Part shown: positions 48,894 to 58,525 of the stretch, piece after piece
Layout: the number at the start of each line of letters is the position of its first letter
How positions within the stretch are numbered: the stretch's first letter is position 1
Notes under the pieces: model-generated
Told to the model about the DNA's origin: nothing
Seen by the model: the letters and a program-made list of their open reading frames with translations, nothing else
The model's database searches: none
Position numbers and translations under genes: made by a program
Assembly: GCA_964510345.1 (NCBI GenBank)
Contig: CAZEBB010000001.1
Location: forward strand, 75,907-139,906
Direction of reading: 5' to 3'
From: JAAYQA01 sp964510345
GTDB lineage: Bacteria; Bacillota; Clostridia; Tissierellales; Peptoniphilaceae
Length of the DNA: 64,000 bases

Positions 48894-51251
48894 TTATAAT
48901 TCGACGATCGTGACACCGTCGCCACCTTCTTTCATCGTTCCTAAGCGCGAGCATTTCACCAGAGGATGACCCTTAACAAAATCGCTGATGGCCGTTCGCA
49001 ATTGTCCTGTCCCTTTCCCGTGAATAATCTCCACTTGATCGATTCCGGACAGGATGCTGGAATCTAAAAACTGCTCTACTTTTACGAGTGCCTCATCGAC
49101 CCGCAGACCTCTCAAATCCAGTCGCGAACTCACCTGCTCTTGGCTTTTTTGTCGCAAGAGGGCTTTCATCGAAGCGCCACCGGTTTCCTTCTTCGATTCC
49201 TCCGCCCGCTCGATTTCATCGTGCATGACGGTGACCTTTAGGATGCCGATCTGAACCGTCACCTGACCGTTTTTGTCAGGCAATGTCAACAGTTGGCCGG
49301 ATTCACCCATCGTCAATACGCGGACCGTCTCACCCAATCGAAGATTCTCTGCGACTTTCTTCGTTTTCTTTGTGAGTTTCTTGCTGACGGGCTCTACCGC
49401 CGACTCCTGCTCTCTCAGCATTTGCCTCGCCTGCGCGATCGAGCGATCCGCATCGGCTCCCTTTGCCGTGGCCTTCAAGAGCTCGATCATTTCACTCATC
49501 TGCGCTTTCGCCTCTTCGACAATTCGCGCAGCTTCTTTTTTCCCTTCGTCAATCAGCTTCTGTCGCTTATCCTCATTCGCTTCGATCAATCGATCCAGCT
49601 TTTCCTGCTTTTCATGCCACTCAGCGCGGAGTCTCTCCGTCTCTTCCCGTTCCTTTTCTGCACGTTGTTGCTCGCGTTCAATCTGCGTCAACACATCTTC
49701 GAACGCTTTATTTTCGGAGCTGATCTTTTTCCTTGATGATTCAATAATCGTCTCGGGAAGTCCCAGCCTACGTGAAATCTCAAATGCATTCGACTTTCCG
49801 GGCAAGCCGATCTGCAATCGATAGGTCGGTCGAAGCGTCTGGACATCAAACTCGACGGATGCATTTTTTACGCCCGGCGTATTTAACGCATAGAGTTTGA
49901 GCTGCGAGTAGTGCGTCGTAGCCACCGTATGGATCCCTCTCTCCAAAAGTGACTCCAATATCGACATAGCGAGCGCCGCCCCTTCAATCGGGTCGGTACC
50001 GGCGCCTAACTCATCAAATAGCACGAGAGAGTCCTGCGAAACATCTCTCAGGATTTCGACAATATTCGTCATATGCGATGAGAAAGTGGACAAAGATTGC
50101 TCGATCGACTGTTCATCGCCGATATCGGAGAAGACTTGGTCAAAGATCGGGAGTTTCGGTTCGATATCTGATGGGATATGCAGACCTGACTGCGCCATCA
50201 TCGAACATAAGCCAATCGTCTTTAAGGTAACCGTCTTACCTCCGGTATTCGGACCTGTGATCACCAAAGTGGTGAATTCACCGCCGAGGCGAAGATCGAT
50301 CGGCATGACCGTTCTCGGGTCGAGCAATGGATGTCGAGCCTTGTCGATGCTGAGTGTCGCTCCGCGCTTGACGATAGGCCTTACCGCATGCCAAGCCGAT
50401 GCCAGTTTTCCTTTCGCAAAAATAAAGTCCAGCTCGATCATGAGTTCCTGATTCATTCTGAACTCTTCTACATTGTCCGCGCATATTGCCGAGAGTTCGC
50501 GGAGGATTTTTTCGATTTCCTCTTCCTCTTCCGCATAGAGTTGGCGAATTTCGTTGTTTAGGTTAACGACCGCCATCGGCTCAATATACACCGTCTGCTT
50601 ACTCGCCGACTGATCGTGTACAATACCGGGAAACGAACCTTTCGCATCCGCACGAACGGGCAGCACATATCGGCCGTCGCGCACGGTCACGAGCAGCTCC
50701 CGCAATTTTTTCTGTTGATCCGGGGTTCTCAAATATTGCTGTAATCGATCCTTGACTTCAACTTCTTTTCTCTGGATCGCGTTTCTAATGCGCTTCAATG
50801 TCGGCGTCGCATCGTCGGCGATTTCGTCTTCGGAGAGGATAATCCGTGCGATTTCCGCACTCAATCCACTCATTGGATACAGCCGGGACGTTCGCGAACG
50901 CAATGCATCAAAACCGGTCTCTTCATCTGCGAAGTAGTTTTTCATCTGCCCGGAGGCGCGCAACAAGTCGCCTAACGCCAACAGAGCCGCCGTCCCCAAT
51001 ACCCCGCTTTTTTCTAAGCGCTTAAAACTCTCTTCCTGTGGACGAATGCCAAAGAGAGGCGGCGCTCCTTTTTTTGAAAGGGCGTCGTACGCCTCCTCGG
51101 TCTCAAGTTGCGCACTTTCAATCTGTCTCTCATCCGTCGTCGGCAAGATAGATAGACATAGCGCACGGCCCGGTTCCGAAGTGGCCATGTCAGCTAATGT
51201 TTCTCTGATTTTATCGTATTCAAGTACTCGTATGGTACGTTGATTGTTCAT
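48894..51251 (-). CDS. mutS2: MutS2: ribosome rescue ATPase / Smr endonuclease
   Basis: MutS2 in Bacillus splits collided ribosomes and in other bacteria has been linked to suppressing recombination. From the ATG at 51251, which overlaps the U32 gene stop (TAATG), it has 785 residues. It has a clamp and core region (about 1-320), ABC-type ATPase with Walker A GPNTGGKTVTLKT near 335 and DELGAGTDP, a coiled coil (about 510-630), a KOW-like part, and a C-terminal Smr domain (LDLRGLRVDEAL, HGKGTGQLR). An upstream in-frame start is rejected. Confidence 0.96.
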   Translation of the reverse strand: MNNQRTIRVLEYDKIRETLADMATSEPGRALCLSILPTTDERQIESAQLETEEAYDALSKKGAPPLFGIRPQEESFKRLEKSGVLGTAALLALGDLLRASGQMKNYFADEETGFDALRSRTSRLYPMSGLSAEIARIILSEDEIADDATPTLKRIRNAIQRKEVEVKDRLQQYLRTPDQQKKLRELLVTVRDGRYVLPVRADAKGSFPGIVHDQSASKQTVYIEPMAVVNLNNEIRQLYAEEEEEIEKILRELSAICADNVEEFRMNQELMIELDFIFAKGKLASAWHAVRPIVKRGATLSIDKARHPLLDPRTVMPIDLRLGGEFTTLVITGPNTGGKTVTLKTIGLCSMMAQSGLHIPSDIEPKLPIFDQVFSDIGDEQSIEQSLSTFSSHMTNIVEILRDVSQDSLVLFDELGAGTDPIEGAALAMSILESLLERGIHTVATTHYSQLKLYALNTPGVKNASVEFDVQTLRPTYRLQIGLPGKSNAFEISRRLGLPETIIESSRKKISSENKAFEDVLTQIEREQQRAEKEREETERLRAEWHEKQEKLDRLIEANEDKRQKLIDEGKKEAARIVEEAKAQMSEMIELLKATAKGADADRSIAQARQMLREQESAVEPVSKKLTKKTKKVAENLRLGETVRVLTMGESGQLLTLPDKNGQVTVQIGILKVTVMHDEIERAEESKKETGGASMKALLRQKSQEQVSSRLDLRGLRVDEALVKVEQFLDSSILSGIDQVEIIHGKGTGQLRTAISDFVKGHPLVKCSRLGTMKEGGDGVTIVEL

Positions 51252-53557
51252 TACTCGATTCCTCGTTTCCAGCTTCCCAGCATGAAACCGTCCGTTTTCC
51301 AATAGTTTCCTTGCGGCCGTGCTGATGCAACTCGACGAATGAGCCTGTCGGCCGCATACCCCACCCACGCCGGGTTGGAAGGATCATTTTTCAATATCAG
51401 CCGATAGGTTCCGGACAGTGCGGGTGCCTCAGCCAATGCCTCGATGCGATCCAGACAACGATAGAAGTATAAGGTACTGTAGCCATCTTCCCGCACGATC
51501 GGATGCGCTGCCCCGTGTTCATCGACAAGCAAGCTATTGGAGAACCCACATCGAGAGCAGCCGGAATCATCGACACAACCTTTCTCCATCGAAAACGGGC
51601 AGTGTCGCAGCAGCATACTCCGTGTCGGACCGAAGGCAATGTGTTCCGCACGACGTAATTCTTGGGAGCCTCCCAATTCTTCAAGCGAAAGCTCAATGGA
51701 TGGCGTAAAGCTGATCACGTTCTGCGTCTCCATCACCGCTTCCACCGCTCGGTCGTTAAAAATGTTCATCGTGCTGTCGATCACGGCGTTTCGATTTGAA
51801 TACTCTGCGGCGACCCGAAGGCACGCCGGTTCTTTACAGAGCACGCCGTCTACAGAATGAGACGTAAGGATCTCCCGAAGCTGCATCTCACGGCTTTCAT
51901 GAAGCGGTTCCGGTTGAACGATGAAGACAGGTTTTCCCCATTGCTTGCGAAATGCTTCAAGCGATCGCGTGTCAGACGTATAAATCCGCTGTACGTGATC
52001 GAGGCATACATCATGCAAGCTTTCGTTGTCGTCGATTTCGATGGTAAGACCCGTTTCCAGTTCTCTGGCTCTGACGATGACGGGAGCCAGCGATCGCTTT
52101 CGATCTGCGCGAGAATGGACGGTCCCGATCTCTTGTTCTAAGCGTACCAATGCCTCGCGGCGCAGACGTGTGACTTCACCCATCGGCACAAACAATCCAT
52201 CGTCCCAAGCCAGCTCTATCTGTGGTTTAGAGAAAGCGGTGTTGCCGGTTTTCTCCAATTTATCACAGATTTGCGCACCCGATACGGATTGCTTCTGCGC
52301 TTCCTGAACGATGAACTCACCTTCCATATGCACCGTATCGGTACCACTTCTGACAGTTAATGACAGCGGAGCTCCCTTGCGTCCGATGAGCGTCATGTGA
52401 AGCGGGTGGAGCTTGGGTGATCCAAGCGCATCCTGCAGTTCACTTTCAACAGATTCCGCATAGACCCGATACACGGTTTCGCCGATCGCTGCGTCAGGAA
52501 TCGACCGAAGTGGCAACCAATCGCCGGATTTCATACTTTCCGTCACCGTAATCGGAAGTAATTTTCTTTTCGTCGTCCATACATGCAATGTATCGTTTCG
52601 ATGGATCGGTTGGGAGAGTTCGATACCGACACCTTGTTTTTTCTTCGTCACGACGCCGATGGCAGATCCCTTCGGCGTGTCCTGCAACTGAGAAACGGAA
52701 CGCCCAAAGTCTGAAAGGGTGAACCCTTTGGTAAACGCTCGACTCGATACATCGACCCATGCGGAAGAGATCTCCTGACCCGCGCGCGCCGCTTGCAGCA
52801 TCTTCGTCACGGCATACACATAGGCGGGCTTTTTCATGCGGCCTTCAATTTTCAGCGACGCGATGCCCAACTCTTTCCAAAGATCCATCGCATCCAGCGT
52901 GTTCAAATCTCTCATCGACAATAGCGTATCCGGAGTATTGCGGTTGCCTTTTCTCTGATAGTTCTTTCGGCAGGATTGCGCACAACGCCCTCGGTTGCCG
53001 GAGCGTCCGCCGATGAAGCTGCTGAACAGGCATTGACCTGACACGCTGACGCATAGGGAACCGTGGACAAAGAGTTCGATCTCGATACTCGAATGAGCAC
53101 GAATCCTGCGTACTTCATCCAGAGGCACTTCTCGCCCGAGGATAACCCGCTCAAATCCCATCGATTCCATTGCACGAACGCCTGCCAACGAATTGGTATT
53201 TAACTGCGTGCTCGCATGAATCGGAAATCCTGGAAACTGCTGATGTATCGCCCTTGCGAGACCCAAATCTTGAAGGATCAGGGCATCGACATCACTATGA
53301 TAGGCAAACTCCACAAAACGCAAATGCTCATCCATTTCGTCATTCTTCACCAAGGTATTCAGCGTCACATACACTTTTGTCCCGTTCAAATGGGCTCTCT
53401 GTACGGCTTCACGTAATTCTTCGTCACTGAAATTGTTGGCAAATGCGCGCGCATTTCCGATTCTACCCCCTAAATAAACCGCGTCGGCCCCCGCAGCCAA
53501 TGCAGCATCCAGCATGGCTCGGTTGCCGACGGGGGCAAGAATCTCAGGATCACGCAT
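51251..53557 (-). CDS. U32 family peptidase / RNA hydroxylase-like protein
   Basis: This 768-residue protein belongs to peptidase family U32 in the longer form with a C-terminal collagenase-like domain. The core reads EILAPVGNRAMLDAALAAGADAVYLGG, and the signature is ELFVHGSLCVSVSGQCLFSSFIGGRSGNRGRCAQSCR with conserved cysteines. Members such as RlhA and TrhP hydroxylate 23S rRNA or tRNA, so an RNA-modifying role is as likely as proteolysis. ATG 53557 overlaps the end of zapA by eight bases; AAAGGA precedes it. The pheT-zapA-U32-mutS2 order is common in Clostridia. Confidence 0.9.
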   Translation of the reverse strand: MRDPEILAPVGNRAMLDAALAAGADAVYLGGRIGNARAFANNFSDEELREAVQRAHLNGTKVYVTLNTLVKNDEMDEHLRFVEFAYHSDVDALILQDLGLARAIHQQFPGFPIHASTQLNTNSLAGVRAMESMGFERVILGREVPLDEVRRIRAHSSIEIELFVHGSLCVSVSGQCLFSSFIGGRSGNRGRCAQSCRKNYQRKGNRNTPDTLLSMRDLNTLDAMDLWKELGIASLKIEGRMKKPAYVYAVTKMLQAARAGQEISSAWVDVSSRAFTKGFTLSDFGRSVSQLQDTPKGSAIGVVTKKKQGVGIELSQPIHRNDTLHVWTTKRKLLPITVTESMKSGDWLPLRSIPDAAIGETVYRVYAESVESELQDALGSPKLHPLHMTLIGRKGAPLSLTVRSGTDTVHMEGEFIVQEAQKQSVSGAQICDKLEKTGNTAFSKPQIELAWDDGLFVPMGEVTRLRREALVRLEQEIGTVHSRADRKRSLAPVIVRARELETGLTIEIDDNESLHDVCLDHVQRIYTSDTRSLEAFRKQWGKPVFIVQPEPLHESREMQLREILTSHSVDGVLCKEPACLRVAAEYSNRNAVIDSTMNIFNDRAVEAVMETQNVISFTPSIELSLEELGGSQELRRAEHIAFGPTRSMLLRHCPFSMEKGCVDDSGCSRCGFSNSLLVDEHGAAHPIVREDGYSTLYFYRCLDRIEALAEAPALSGTYRLILKNDPSNPAWVGYAADRLIRRVASARPQGNYWKTDGFMLGSWKRGIE

Positions 53558-54104
53558 TCTCGGATCCTTTGTTGTAAACGATGGATTTTTTAAGTTCTGC
53601 ATTTTCTTTTGTCAGATCGATCATCGTCTGCTGCAGTTGCGTGAGTGATTGTTCGATGCGCACCATCTCCTGCTGTTTTTCCTTTAACGCATCCTTCGCG
53701 TCTTCGCTTTCCTGTGCGGCTCCGGTCATTCTCTTATTGATATCTCCGATGGTATTCAGCGAGTTGACCAGATCGTCTTTCAGCCGGCTAATCTCTCGTT
53801 CAAGCGCTTGATTGTGCGCAATCTGTTGGTCACGATCCGTCGAGAGCATGTCAAAGTTCTCCATCGGCTCTCTCGAGATCTCACGCAAATCCGCGAGCTC
53901 GCGTTTCGTTGTGAAAAGCTCACCTGCGATATTGACGCTCGCGAGAATGCTCGCTAATTGAGCCGTGAGACGGGGATTGTGATCCATCGCTTTCGTGATT
54001 TGATTGTCTACATAGCGTGCAATTCGAACGGCTTCATCTTCACTGGTATCCGCTTTTAATGTGAGATGATAACCGGCAATGGTGACATCGACTTTCTGAT
54101 CCAT
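53550..54104 (-). CDS. zapA: Cell division protein ZapA, with long coiled-coil extension
   Basis: ZapA bundles FtsZ filaments at the division site. The 184-residue protein has the ZapA globular head (about 1-45: VTIAGYHLTLKAD, DEAVRIARYVDNQI) and its coiled coil (about 60-95), then an extra coiled coil to the end (about 100-180). Classic ZapA has about 85-100 residues, so the extension nearly doubles the length. AGGAG precedes the ATG. It lies 14 bases after pheT. Confidence 0.88.
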   Translation of the reverse strand: MDQKVDVTIAGYHLTLKADTSEDEAVRIARYVDNQITKAMDHNPRLTAQLASILASVNIAGELFTTKRELADLREISREPMENFDMLSTDRDQQIAHNQALEREISRLKDDLVNSLNTIGDINKRMTGAAQESEDAKDALKEKQQEMVRIEQSLTQLQQTMIDLTKENAELKKSIVYNKGSENA

Positions 54105-54118
54105 CCGCTCCTCCTATC

Positions 54119-56506
54119 TTACGCGCGTAAAGTCGCGCCTAACTCTTTTTGTGCCGTTTCCACTAAGCGGGAGTGCACGCGTTGCGCGTCTTCCTCTCGC
54201 AAAGTCTGGTTCTTGTCCTGATAGGTTACTTGGAATGCCATGCTCTTTTTGCCCTCAGGTACTTGTGTCCCTTCATATACATCAAATAAGATTATCGATC
54301 GAACGATCGGTTCTTTTACGCTCAAAAGGATGTTCTGGACGTCTGCCGCGCGAACGGTCTTATCGACGACCAGCGCCAGATCGCGCTTCATGGATGGGAA
54401 TCGCGTAATGGGCGTGTAGATCGTCTCGTTGGTAAAGAACGGGAATAAACGATCAAAGTCGAACTCTCCGATATAGATTCTCGCTGCGGTGTCAAACTCC
54501 TCAGCGACATCAAAACTGAGTTCACCGAACGAACCGAAATCTTCCCCGCCAACTTGCATCGTCGCCGCTCGACCGGCGTGCAGATAGGGTTTATCTTCGC
54601 ATTCCGTAAACGAAATACCTTTCACGCCCATCTTTTCAAATACCGCCTTCACGACGCTCTTCATCGAATAAAAATCGATCCCCGCTCCGTACATCCCTAA
54701 GCAAAGTGTGCGATACTCATTCGGCAACAGCTCCTCACTCGGATGGAAAGTATTGCCCAATTCAAACATCATCAAACGCTCTTGGCCGTTTTTCGAGTTA
54801 TTTTCTAATACTTGCAACATGTTCCCGAGCAAAGTCGTGCGCATCACGCTGAAGTCTTCCCCCAAAGGATTGAGCAAGCGAACAAAATCTCGTAACGGAT
54901 CTTCTTTTGGGATCGCCAATGAGTCATATACTTTTTCACTGATAAAAGAATACGTGAGCGCTTCAGAAAAGCCGAGACCAAATAACAGCTGTCGCGCAAT
55001 ATCTTCCGCCTGTCGAATCGGAAGTTTCCCACCTTCTGTCAGCGTGCCGACGATCGGAGCTGCGGTGATATTCGCAAAACCGTGCAGGCGAGCCACCTCT
55101 TCTGCAATATCCGCTTCCATTTCTATATCCGTTCGATAATTCGGAACGGTCACAATGAGTTTTTCACTTTCAATGATCACGCCGAACCCAAGGCGCTCCA
55201 AATACGCCCTCATCTGATCCGCAGATAACTCCGTTCCTAAGAGAGCATTGATACGATGGCAATCCGCCGTCACGGTCACCGTTTTTTCTTCGTAATTACT
55301 GCGGTCGATTGCCCCTGAGACGACCTGCCCGACTCCGATCTGTTCCGCGAGTTGGCAGACACGGTCCATGACTGCCGGTATCCCCGCCGGAGTGATGCCC
55401 TTTTCATAGCGTGAGGAGGCTTCGCTGCGCATATTATGGCGCTTAGCGGTCAGACGAATGTTTTCGCGATCAAAGACCGCACACTCGATTAAAATATTCT
55501 TCGTCTTTGACGTAATTTCTGAATCAAATCCACCCATGACACCGGCCAAACCGATCGGTTCATTGGCATCCGCAATCACTAAATCGTCAGAAATCAAGTC
55601 TTTTTCTGTCCCATTGAGCAATAACAGCGTTTCACCGGGCGTAGCGTGACGAACGATAATGGTCTTCTCTTTGACCGTATCGATATCAAAAGCGTGAAGC
55701 GGATATCCCATCTCCAACATGACGTAGTTCGTAATATCGACAATATTATTGATCGGTCGCATACCGGCTTGCATGAGGCGGTTTTGCATCCATTGGGGAG
55801 ACGGCTCGATCGTCACATCGTGAATCACTCGTCCCATATAGCGTAAGCAGTCCTCAGACTCTAATTGGATATCGGCCAAGTAATCTGCTATGTCCCCGGT
55901 TGCCTGTGTTTCACGTCCGGATGGAAGGCGCAATTCGGTTTGAAAGGTCGCTGCACTCTCTCTTGCCATCCCGATGATGGAAAGACAGTCCGGGCGATTG
56001 GGGGTCACTTCGATGTCGATCACCGCATCTTGTGATCCGATCACCTGATCAAACGGCTCGCCCGGCGTACCTTCTTTTGTCAAGAAGATCCCGTCTGCAA
56101 ATGCCTTGGGGATGACACTGTCATTGACACCGAGTTCTTCCAACGAGCAGAGCATGCCCTCCGATTCGACTCCGCGAAAATCGGTGTTGCCGATCACGGT
56201 TCCATCGGCTAATACCGCACCGGAGACGGCCACGGGGACATTGTAACCCACTTCAACATTCGTCGCCGCTGTCACGATGAGAAGCGGGCGATCTTTGCCA
56301 ACTTCAATCTGCAATACTTTAAGGCGGTCTGCATTGGGGTGCGGTTCAATCGAAAGCACATGCCCTACGATGATATCGGATACCGGCTTTCCAAGCGCGG
56401 TGACCGAGTCTACGTGCGAACCGCTGTCTGTGATGCCATTCGCAAATTCAACCGGCGATACGGTGACATCGGTATATTCTTTTAGCCATGATAATGGTAA
56501 TAACAT
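54119..56506 (-). CDS. pheT: Phenylalanyl-tRNA synthetase beta subunit
   Basis: PheT is the larger subunit of the alpha2-beta2 class II synthetase and carries editing and tRNA binding. The 795-residue protein has the EMAP/OB domain (about 40-150), the B3/B4 editing domain (about 205-380), the B5 domain (about 400-470), a core like that of the alpha subunit, and the ferredoxin-fold anticodon-binding domain at the C-terminus (about 700-795). AGGAGG precedes the ATG, ten bases after pheS. Confidence 0.97.
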   Translation of the reverse strand: MLLPLSWLKEYTDVTVSPVEFANGITDSGSHVDSVTALGKPVSDIIVGHVLSIEPHPNADRLKVLQIEVGKDRPLLIVTAATNVEVGYNVPVAVSGAVLADGTVIGNTDFRGVESEGMLCSLEELGVNDSVIPKAFADGIFLTKEGTPGEPFDQVIGSQDAVIDIEVTPNRPDCLSIIGMARESAATFQTELRLPSGRETQATGDIADYLADIQLESEDCLRYMGRVIHDVTIEPSPQWMQNRLMQAGMRPINNIVDITNYVMLEMGYPLHAFDIDTVKEKTIIVRHATPGETLLLLNGTEKDLISDDLVIADANEPIGLAGVMGGFDSEITSKTKNILIECAVFDRENIRLTAKRHNMRSEASSRYEKGITPAGIPAVMDRVCQLAEQIGVGQVVSGAIDRSNYEEKTVTVTADCHRINALLGTELSADQMRAYLERLGFGVIIESEKLIVTVPNYRTDIEMEADIAEEVARLHGFANITAAPIVGTLTEGGKLPIRQAEDIARQLLFGLGFSEALTYSFISEKVYDSLAIPKEDPLRDFVRLLNPLGEDFSVMRTTLLGNMLQVLENNSKNGQERLMMFELGNTFHPSEELLPNEYRTLCLGMYGAGIDFYSMKSVVKAVFEKMGVKGISFTECEDKPYLHAGRAATMQVGGEDFGSFGELSFDVAEEFDTAARIYIGEFDFDRLFPFFTNETIYTPITRFPSMKRDLALVVDKTVRAADVQNILLSVKEPIVRSIILFDVYEGTQVPEGKKSMAFQVTYQDKNQTLREEDAQRVHSRLVETAQKELGATLRA

Positions 56507-56515
56507 TCAGACCTC

Positions 56516-57538
56516 CTAAAACTGATCCAAGAAACGCTGGTCATTCTCATAAAGTAAACGGATATTAGGAATCCCGTGTTTGACCATCGTAATTCGATCG
56601 ATTCCCATACCGAACGCAAATCCGGAGTACTCCGTCGGATCGATTCCACACATGCTGAGAACATTGGGATGCACCATACCACAACCTAAAAGCTCCATGC
56701 TCCATCCGGTAAAATGGCACGATGGGCATCCCGCCCCTCGGCATACCGTACAGGATACATCGACCTCAGCACTGGGCTCCGTGAATGGGAAATAATGCGG
56801 TCTGAAGCGGGTCTTCATGTCCTCTCCCAGCAATCTTTTGACGAATACATTCAGGGTGTCGATCAGATTTGCCATGCTGATGTGTTTGTCGACGACCAGC
56901 CCCTCAATCTGGTGAAACATTGGAGAGTGCGTGTCATCCACATCGTCGAAGCGGAAGGTACGTCCGGTACAGATCATGCGGATCGGCGGCTTCTGATTCA
57001 TCATCACGCGTACTTGCACGGGGGATGTATGGGTTCTAAGTACCGTATTGGGCTTAATATAAAACGTATCGCTGTAGTCTCTTGACGGGTGATCCTTGGG
57101 AGAGTTCAACTTATCGAAGTTATTTTCAACGGTCTCAACTTCCGGTCCTTCTTCCACGCGAAAGCCCATGGAAATAAAGAGTTCTTCCAACTCTTCCATC
57201 GTGCTTTGTAACGGATGGCGGTGCCCGAAACCGTGCCCGGGTTTATCGACGGTGACGTCAATTTTTTCCGCTTGCAGACGTAATCCCTTGCCGATTTCTT
57301 TCAGCTCCGCATGCCGTCTCGCCAGATTCGACTCAAAATCCTGGCGCACTTCATTCGCCAGTTTTCCGATCACCGGTTTTTCCTCTGCACTCAGTTTTCC
57401 CATCTGCTTTAACAGACCGGTCAGTTCGCCCTTTTTTCCCATGTATTCAATTCGAATCGATTCCAGTGTCTTCGCGTCTTGCGCGGCTTCGATTCGTTCA
57501 ATCATCGTTGATCGAAGTTGCTGTAATTGTGCTTCCAT
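56516..57538 (-). CDS. pheS: Phenylalanyl-tRNA synthetase alpha subunit
   Basis: PheS holds the aminoacylation site. From the ATG at 57538 (GGAGGT seven bases upstream) it has 340 residues: an N-terminal coiled coil for tRNA-Phe binding (about 1-85), then the class II core with HPLQSTMEELEELFISMGF, the motif 2 MICTGRTFRFDDVDDTHSPMFHQIEGL and motif 3 GMGIDRITMVKHG. Seven upstream codons in frame have no ribosome site. Unlike in many Bacillota, no T-box sequence is found in its leader. Confidence 0.97.
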   Translation of the reverse strand: MEAQLQQLRSTMIERIEAAQDAKTLESIRIEYMGKKGELTGLLKQMGKLSAEEKPVIGKLANEVRQDFESNLARRHAELKEIGKGLRLQAEKIDVTVDKPGHGFGHRHPLQSTMEELEELFISMGFRVEEGPEVETVENNFDKLNSPKDHPSRDYSDTFYIKPNTVLRTHTSPVQVRVMMNQKPPIRMICTGRTFRFDDVDDTHSPMFHQIEGLVVDKHISMANLIDTLNVFVKRLLGEDMKTRFRPHYFPFTEPSAEVDVSCTVCRGAGCPSCHFTGWSMELLGCGMVHPNVLSMCGIDPTEYSGFAFGMGIDRITMVKHGIPNIRLLYENDQRFLDQF

Positions 57539-57561
57539 ACATACCTCCCTGTTTGCCAAAA

Positions 57562-57567
57562 ATTATA
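57562..57567 (-). promoter_or_regulatory. Candidate -10 element of pheS
   Basis: A perfect TATAAT stands 24 bases upstream of the pheS ATG, just after a terminator. No good -35 is seen at the right distance (TTCGTG at 17 bp). Confidence 0.55.
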
Positions 57568-57600
57568 CCATAAAATCCCGTTTTCACGAATTTTCCTATG

Positions 57601-57622
57601 AAAAAAGCGAGCTTTCGCTCGC
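57601..57622 (-). terminator. Terminator upstream of pheS
   Basis: On the minus strand GCGAGC and GCTCGC-type arms (six pairs, four-base loop) are followed by TTTTTT. It ends the transcript that includes the rRNA methyltransferase gene and the structured segment 57623-57778. Confidence 0.9.
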
Positions 57623-57778
57623 GCCTAATATAGAGTCCGTTCGTCATGCCCGGAAAACTCTTCTCGGCACGCTCACGGCCGCTCGGCCAAGATATGGCCT
57701 CAAAGAGTATTCCTGGCACTCCTCACTTACTCGAGTCCTTAGATTCCTCAATTATCTACACATCCACTCTCTACTTCC
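57623..57778 (-). ncRNA. Structured untranslated segment of unknown function
   Basis: About 155 bases between the methyltransferase stop codon and a terminator hold no open frame. The minus-strand RNA can fold into a three-way junction: AATACTCTT (57711-57703) pairs with AAGAGTTTT (57662-57654), enclosing hairpin GGCCA/TGGCC (57685-57699) and hairpin CGGC/GCCG (57665-57681). The segment matches no T-box or other leader I recognise. It might be a small RNA, a 3' UTR element or a diverged leader of pheS. Confidence 0.45.
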
Positions 57779-58525
57779 CTAGGACCGTGTCATTTCAAAA
57801 TGCCGATACATCACAATTGCACCTGCGACGGCTGCATTCAGAGATTCGGTGTGTCCGGTCATGGGAATAAAGACTCGGTCATCGGCCAACTCAAGCAAAG
57901 ACTTTGATATCCCCTGAGATTCATTGCCGATAATATAAGCGACACGTCTTGATGGAGCGATATCGCTCAGCGACACGCTGTCTTCGAGCGCACAGGCGAT
58001 GAGCCGGTGGGTTTGGTGTAATCGTTCGATGTCTTCGTACGTGACTTGCACCGGCTGATGCCGCAATAAAGACCCCATACTGGACTGGACCACTTTCGGA
58101 TTGTAAGGATCGGCAGAACCCTCGGTCAGACACAACTGAAAGCCGAACGCTTCCGCTGTACGAATCATCGTGCCGACATTTCCCGGATCTGCCATGCGAT
58201 CGGCGATGAGGACCGCGTCATGAAATGCGATCGGTTCCTCCGGTGGGATTTCGACCACTGCCAACACGCCCTGTGGACTCTTCTGTGTCGTTATGGAGGC
58301 AAACAGCGTACTAGAAACAGAAAATGTCGGGCCATCCCATTCCACATTCAAAAAGGAACGATCGGAGTGGTAGACCTCTCGGATCAGGTGCGGGATATCT
58401 CGTACCGCCTCCTGAAGAAGTTTTTCGCCTTCAATGACGAAAGCCCGCTCCTTTTTTCTTCCCTTGCGATCACGCAGTGATTTCAGGCGTTTGATACGTG
58501 GATTTTGATCGGACTCGATGCGCAT
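57779..58525 (-). CDS. TrmH/SpoU family RNA 2'-O-methyltransferase
   Basis: This 248-residue enzyme belongs to the SPOUT class and probably 2'-O-methylates 23S rRNA or tRNA with S-adenosylmethionine. It has an N-terminal L7Ae-like substrate domain (about 1-95: NPRIKRLKSLRDRKGRKKERAFVIEGEKLL) and the knotted catalytic domain with DRMADPGNVGTMIRTAEAFG, YIIGNESQGIS and IPMTGHTESLNAAVAGAIVMYRH. Its ATG overlaps the ktrA stop (TAATG). Position upstream of pheS is typical for Clostridia. Confidence 0.93.
   Translation of the reverse strand: MRIESDQNPRIKRLKSLRDRKGRKKERAFVIEGEKLLQEAVRDIPHLIREVYHSDRSFLNVEWDGPTFSVSSTLFASITTQKSPQGVLAVVEIPPEEPIAFHDAVLIADRMADPGNVGTMIRTAEAFGFQLCLTEGSADPYNPKVVQSSMGSLLRHQPVQVTYEDIERLHQTHRLIACALEDSVSLSDIAPSRRVAYIIGNESQGISKSLLELADDRVFIPMTGHTESLNAAVAGAIVMYRHFEMTRS

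Noticed and set aside
49273..49824. 183-codon plus-strand open frame over mutS2
   Set aside because: Ser/Phe/Cys-rich shadow of the mutS2 coiled coil.
56516..57622. T-box in front of pheS
   Set aside because: No GGTGG-type T-box sequence or specifier stem is present between the terminator and the pheS start.
57096..57782. 228-codon plus-strand open frame over pheS and its upstream region
   Set aside because: It lies antisense to the conserved pheS core, has low-complexity Ser/Arg composition and no ribosome site.
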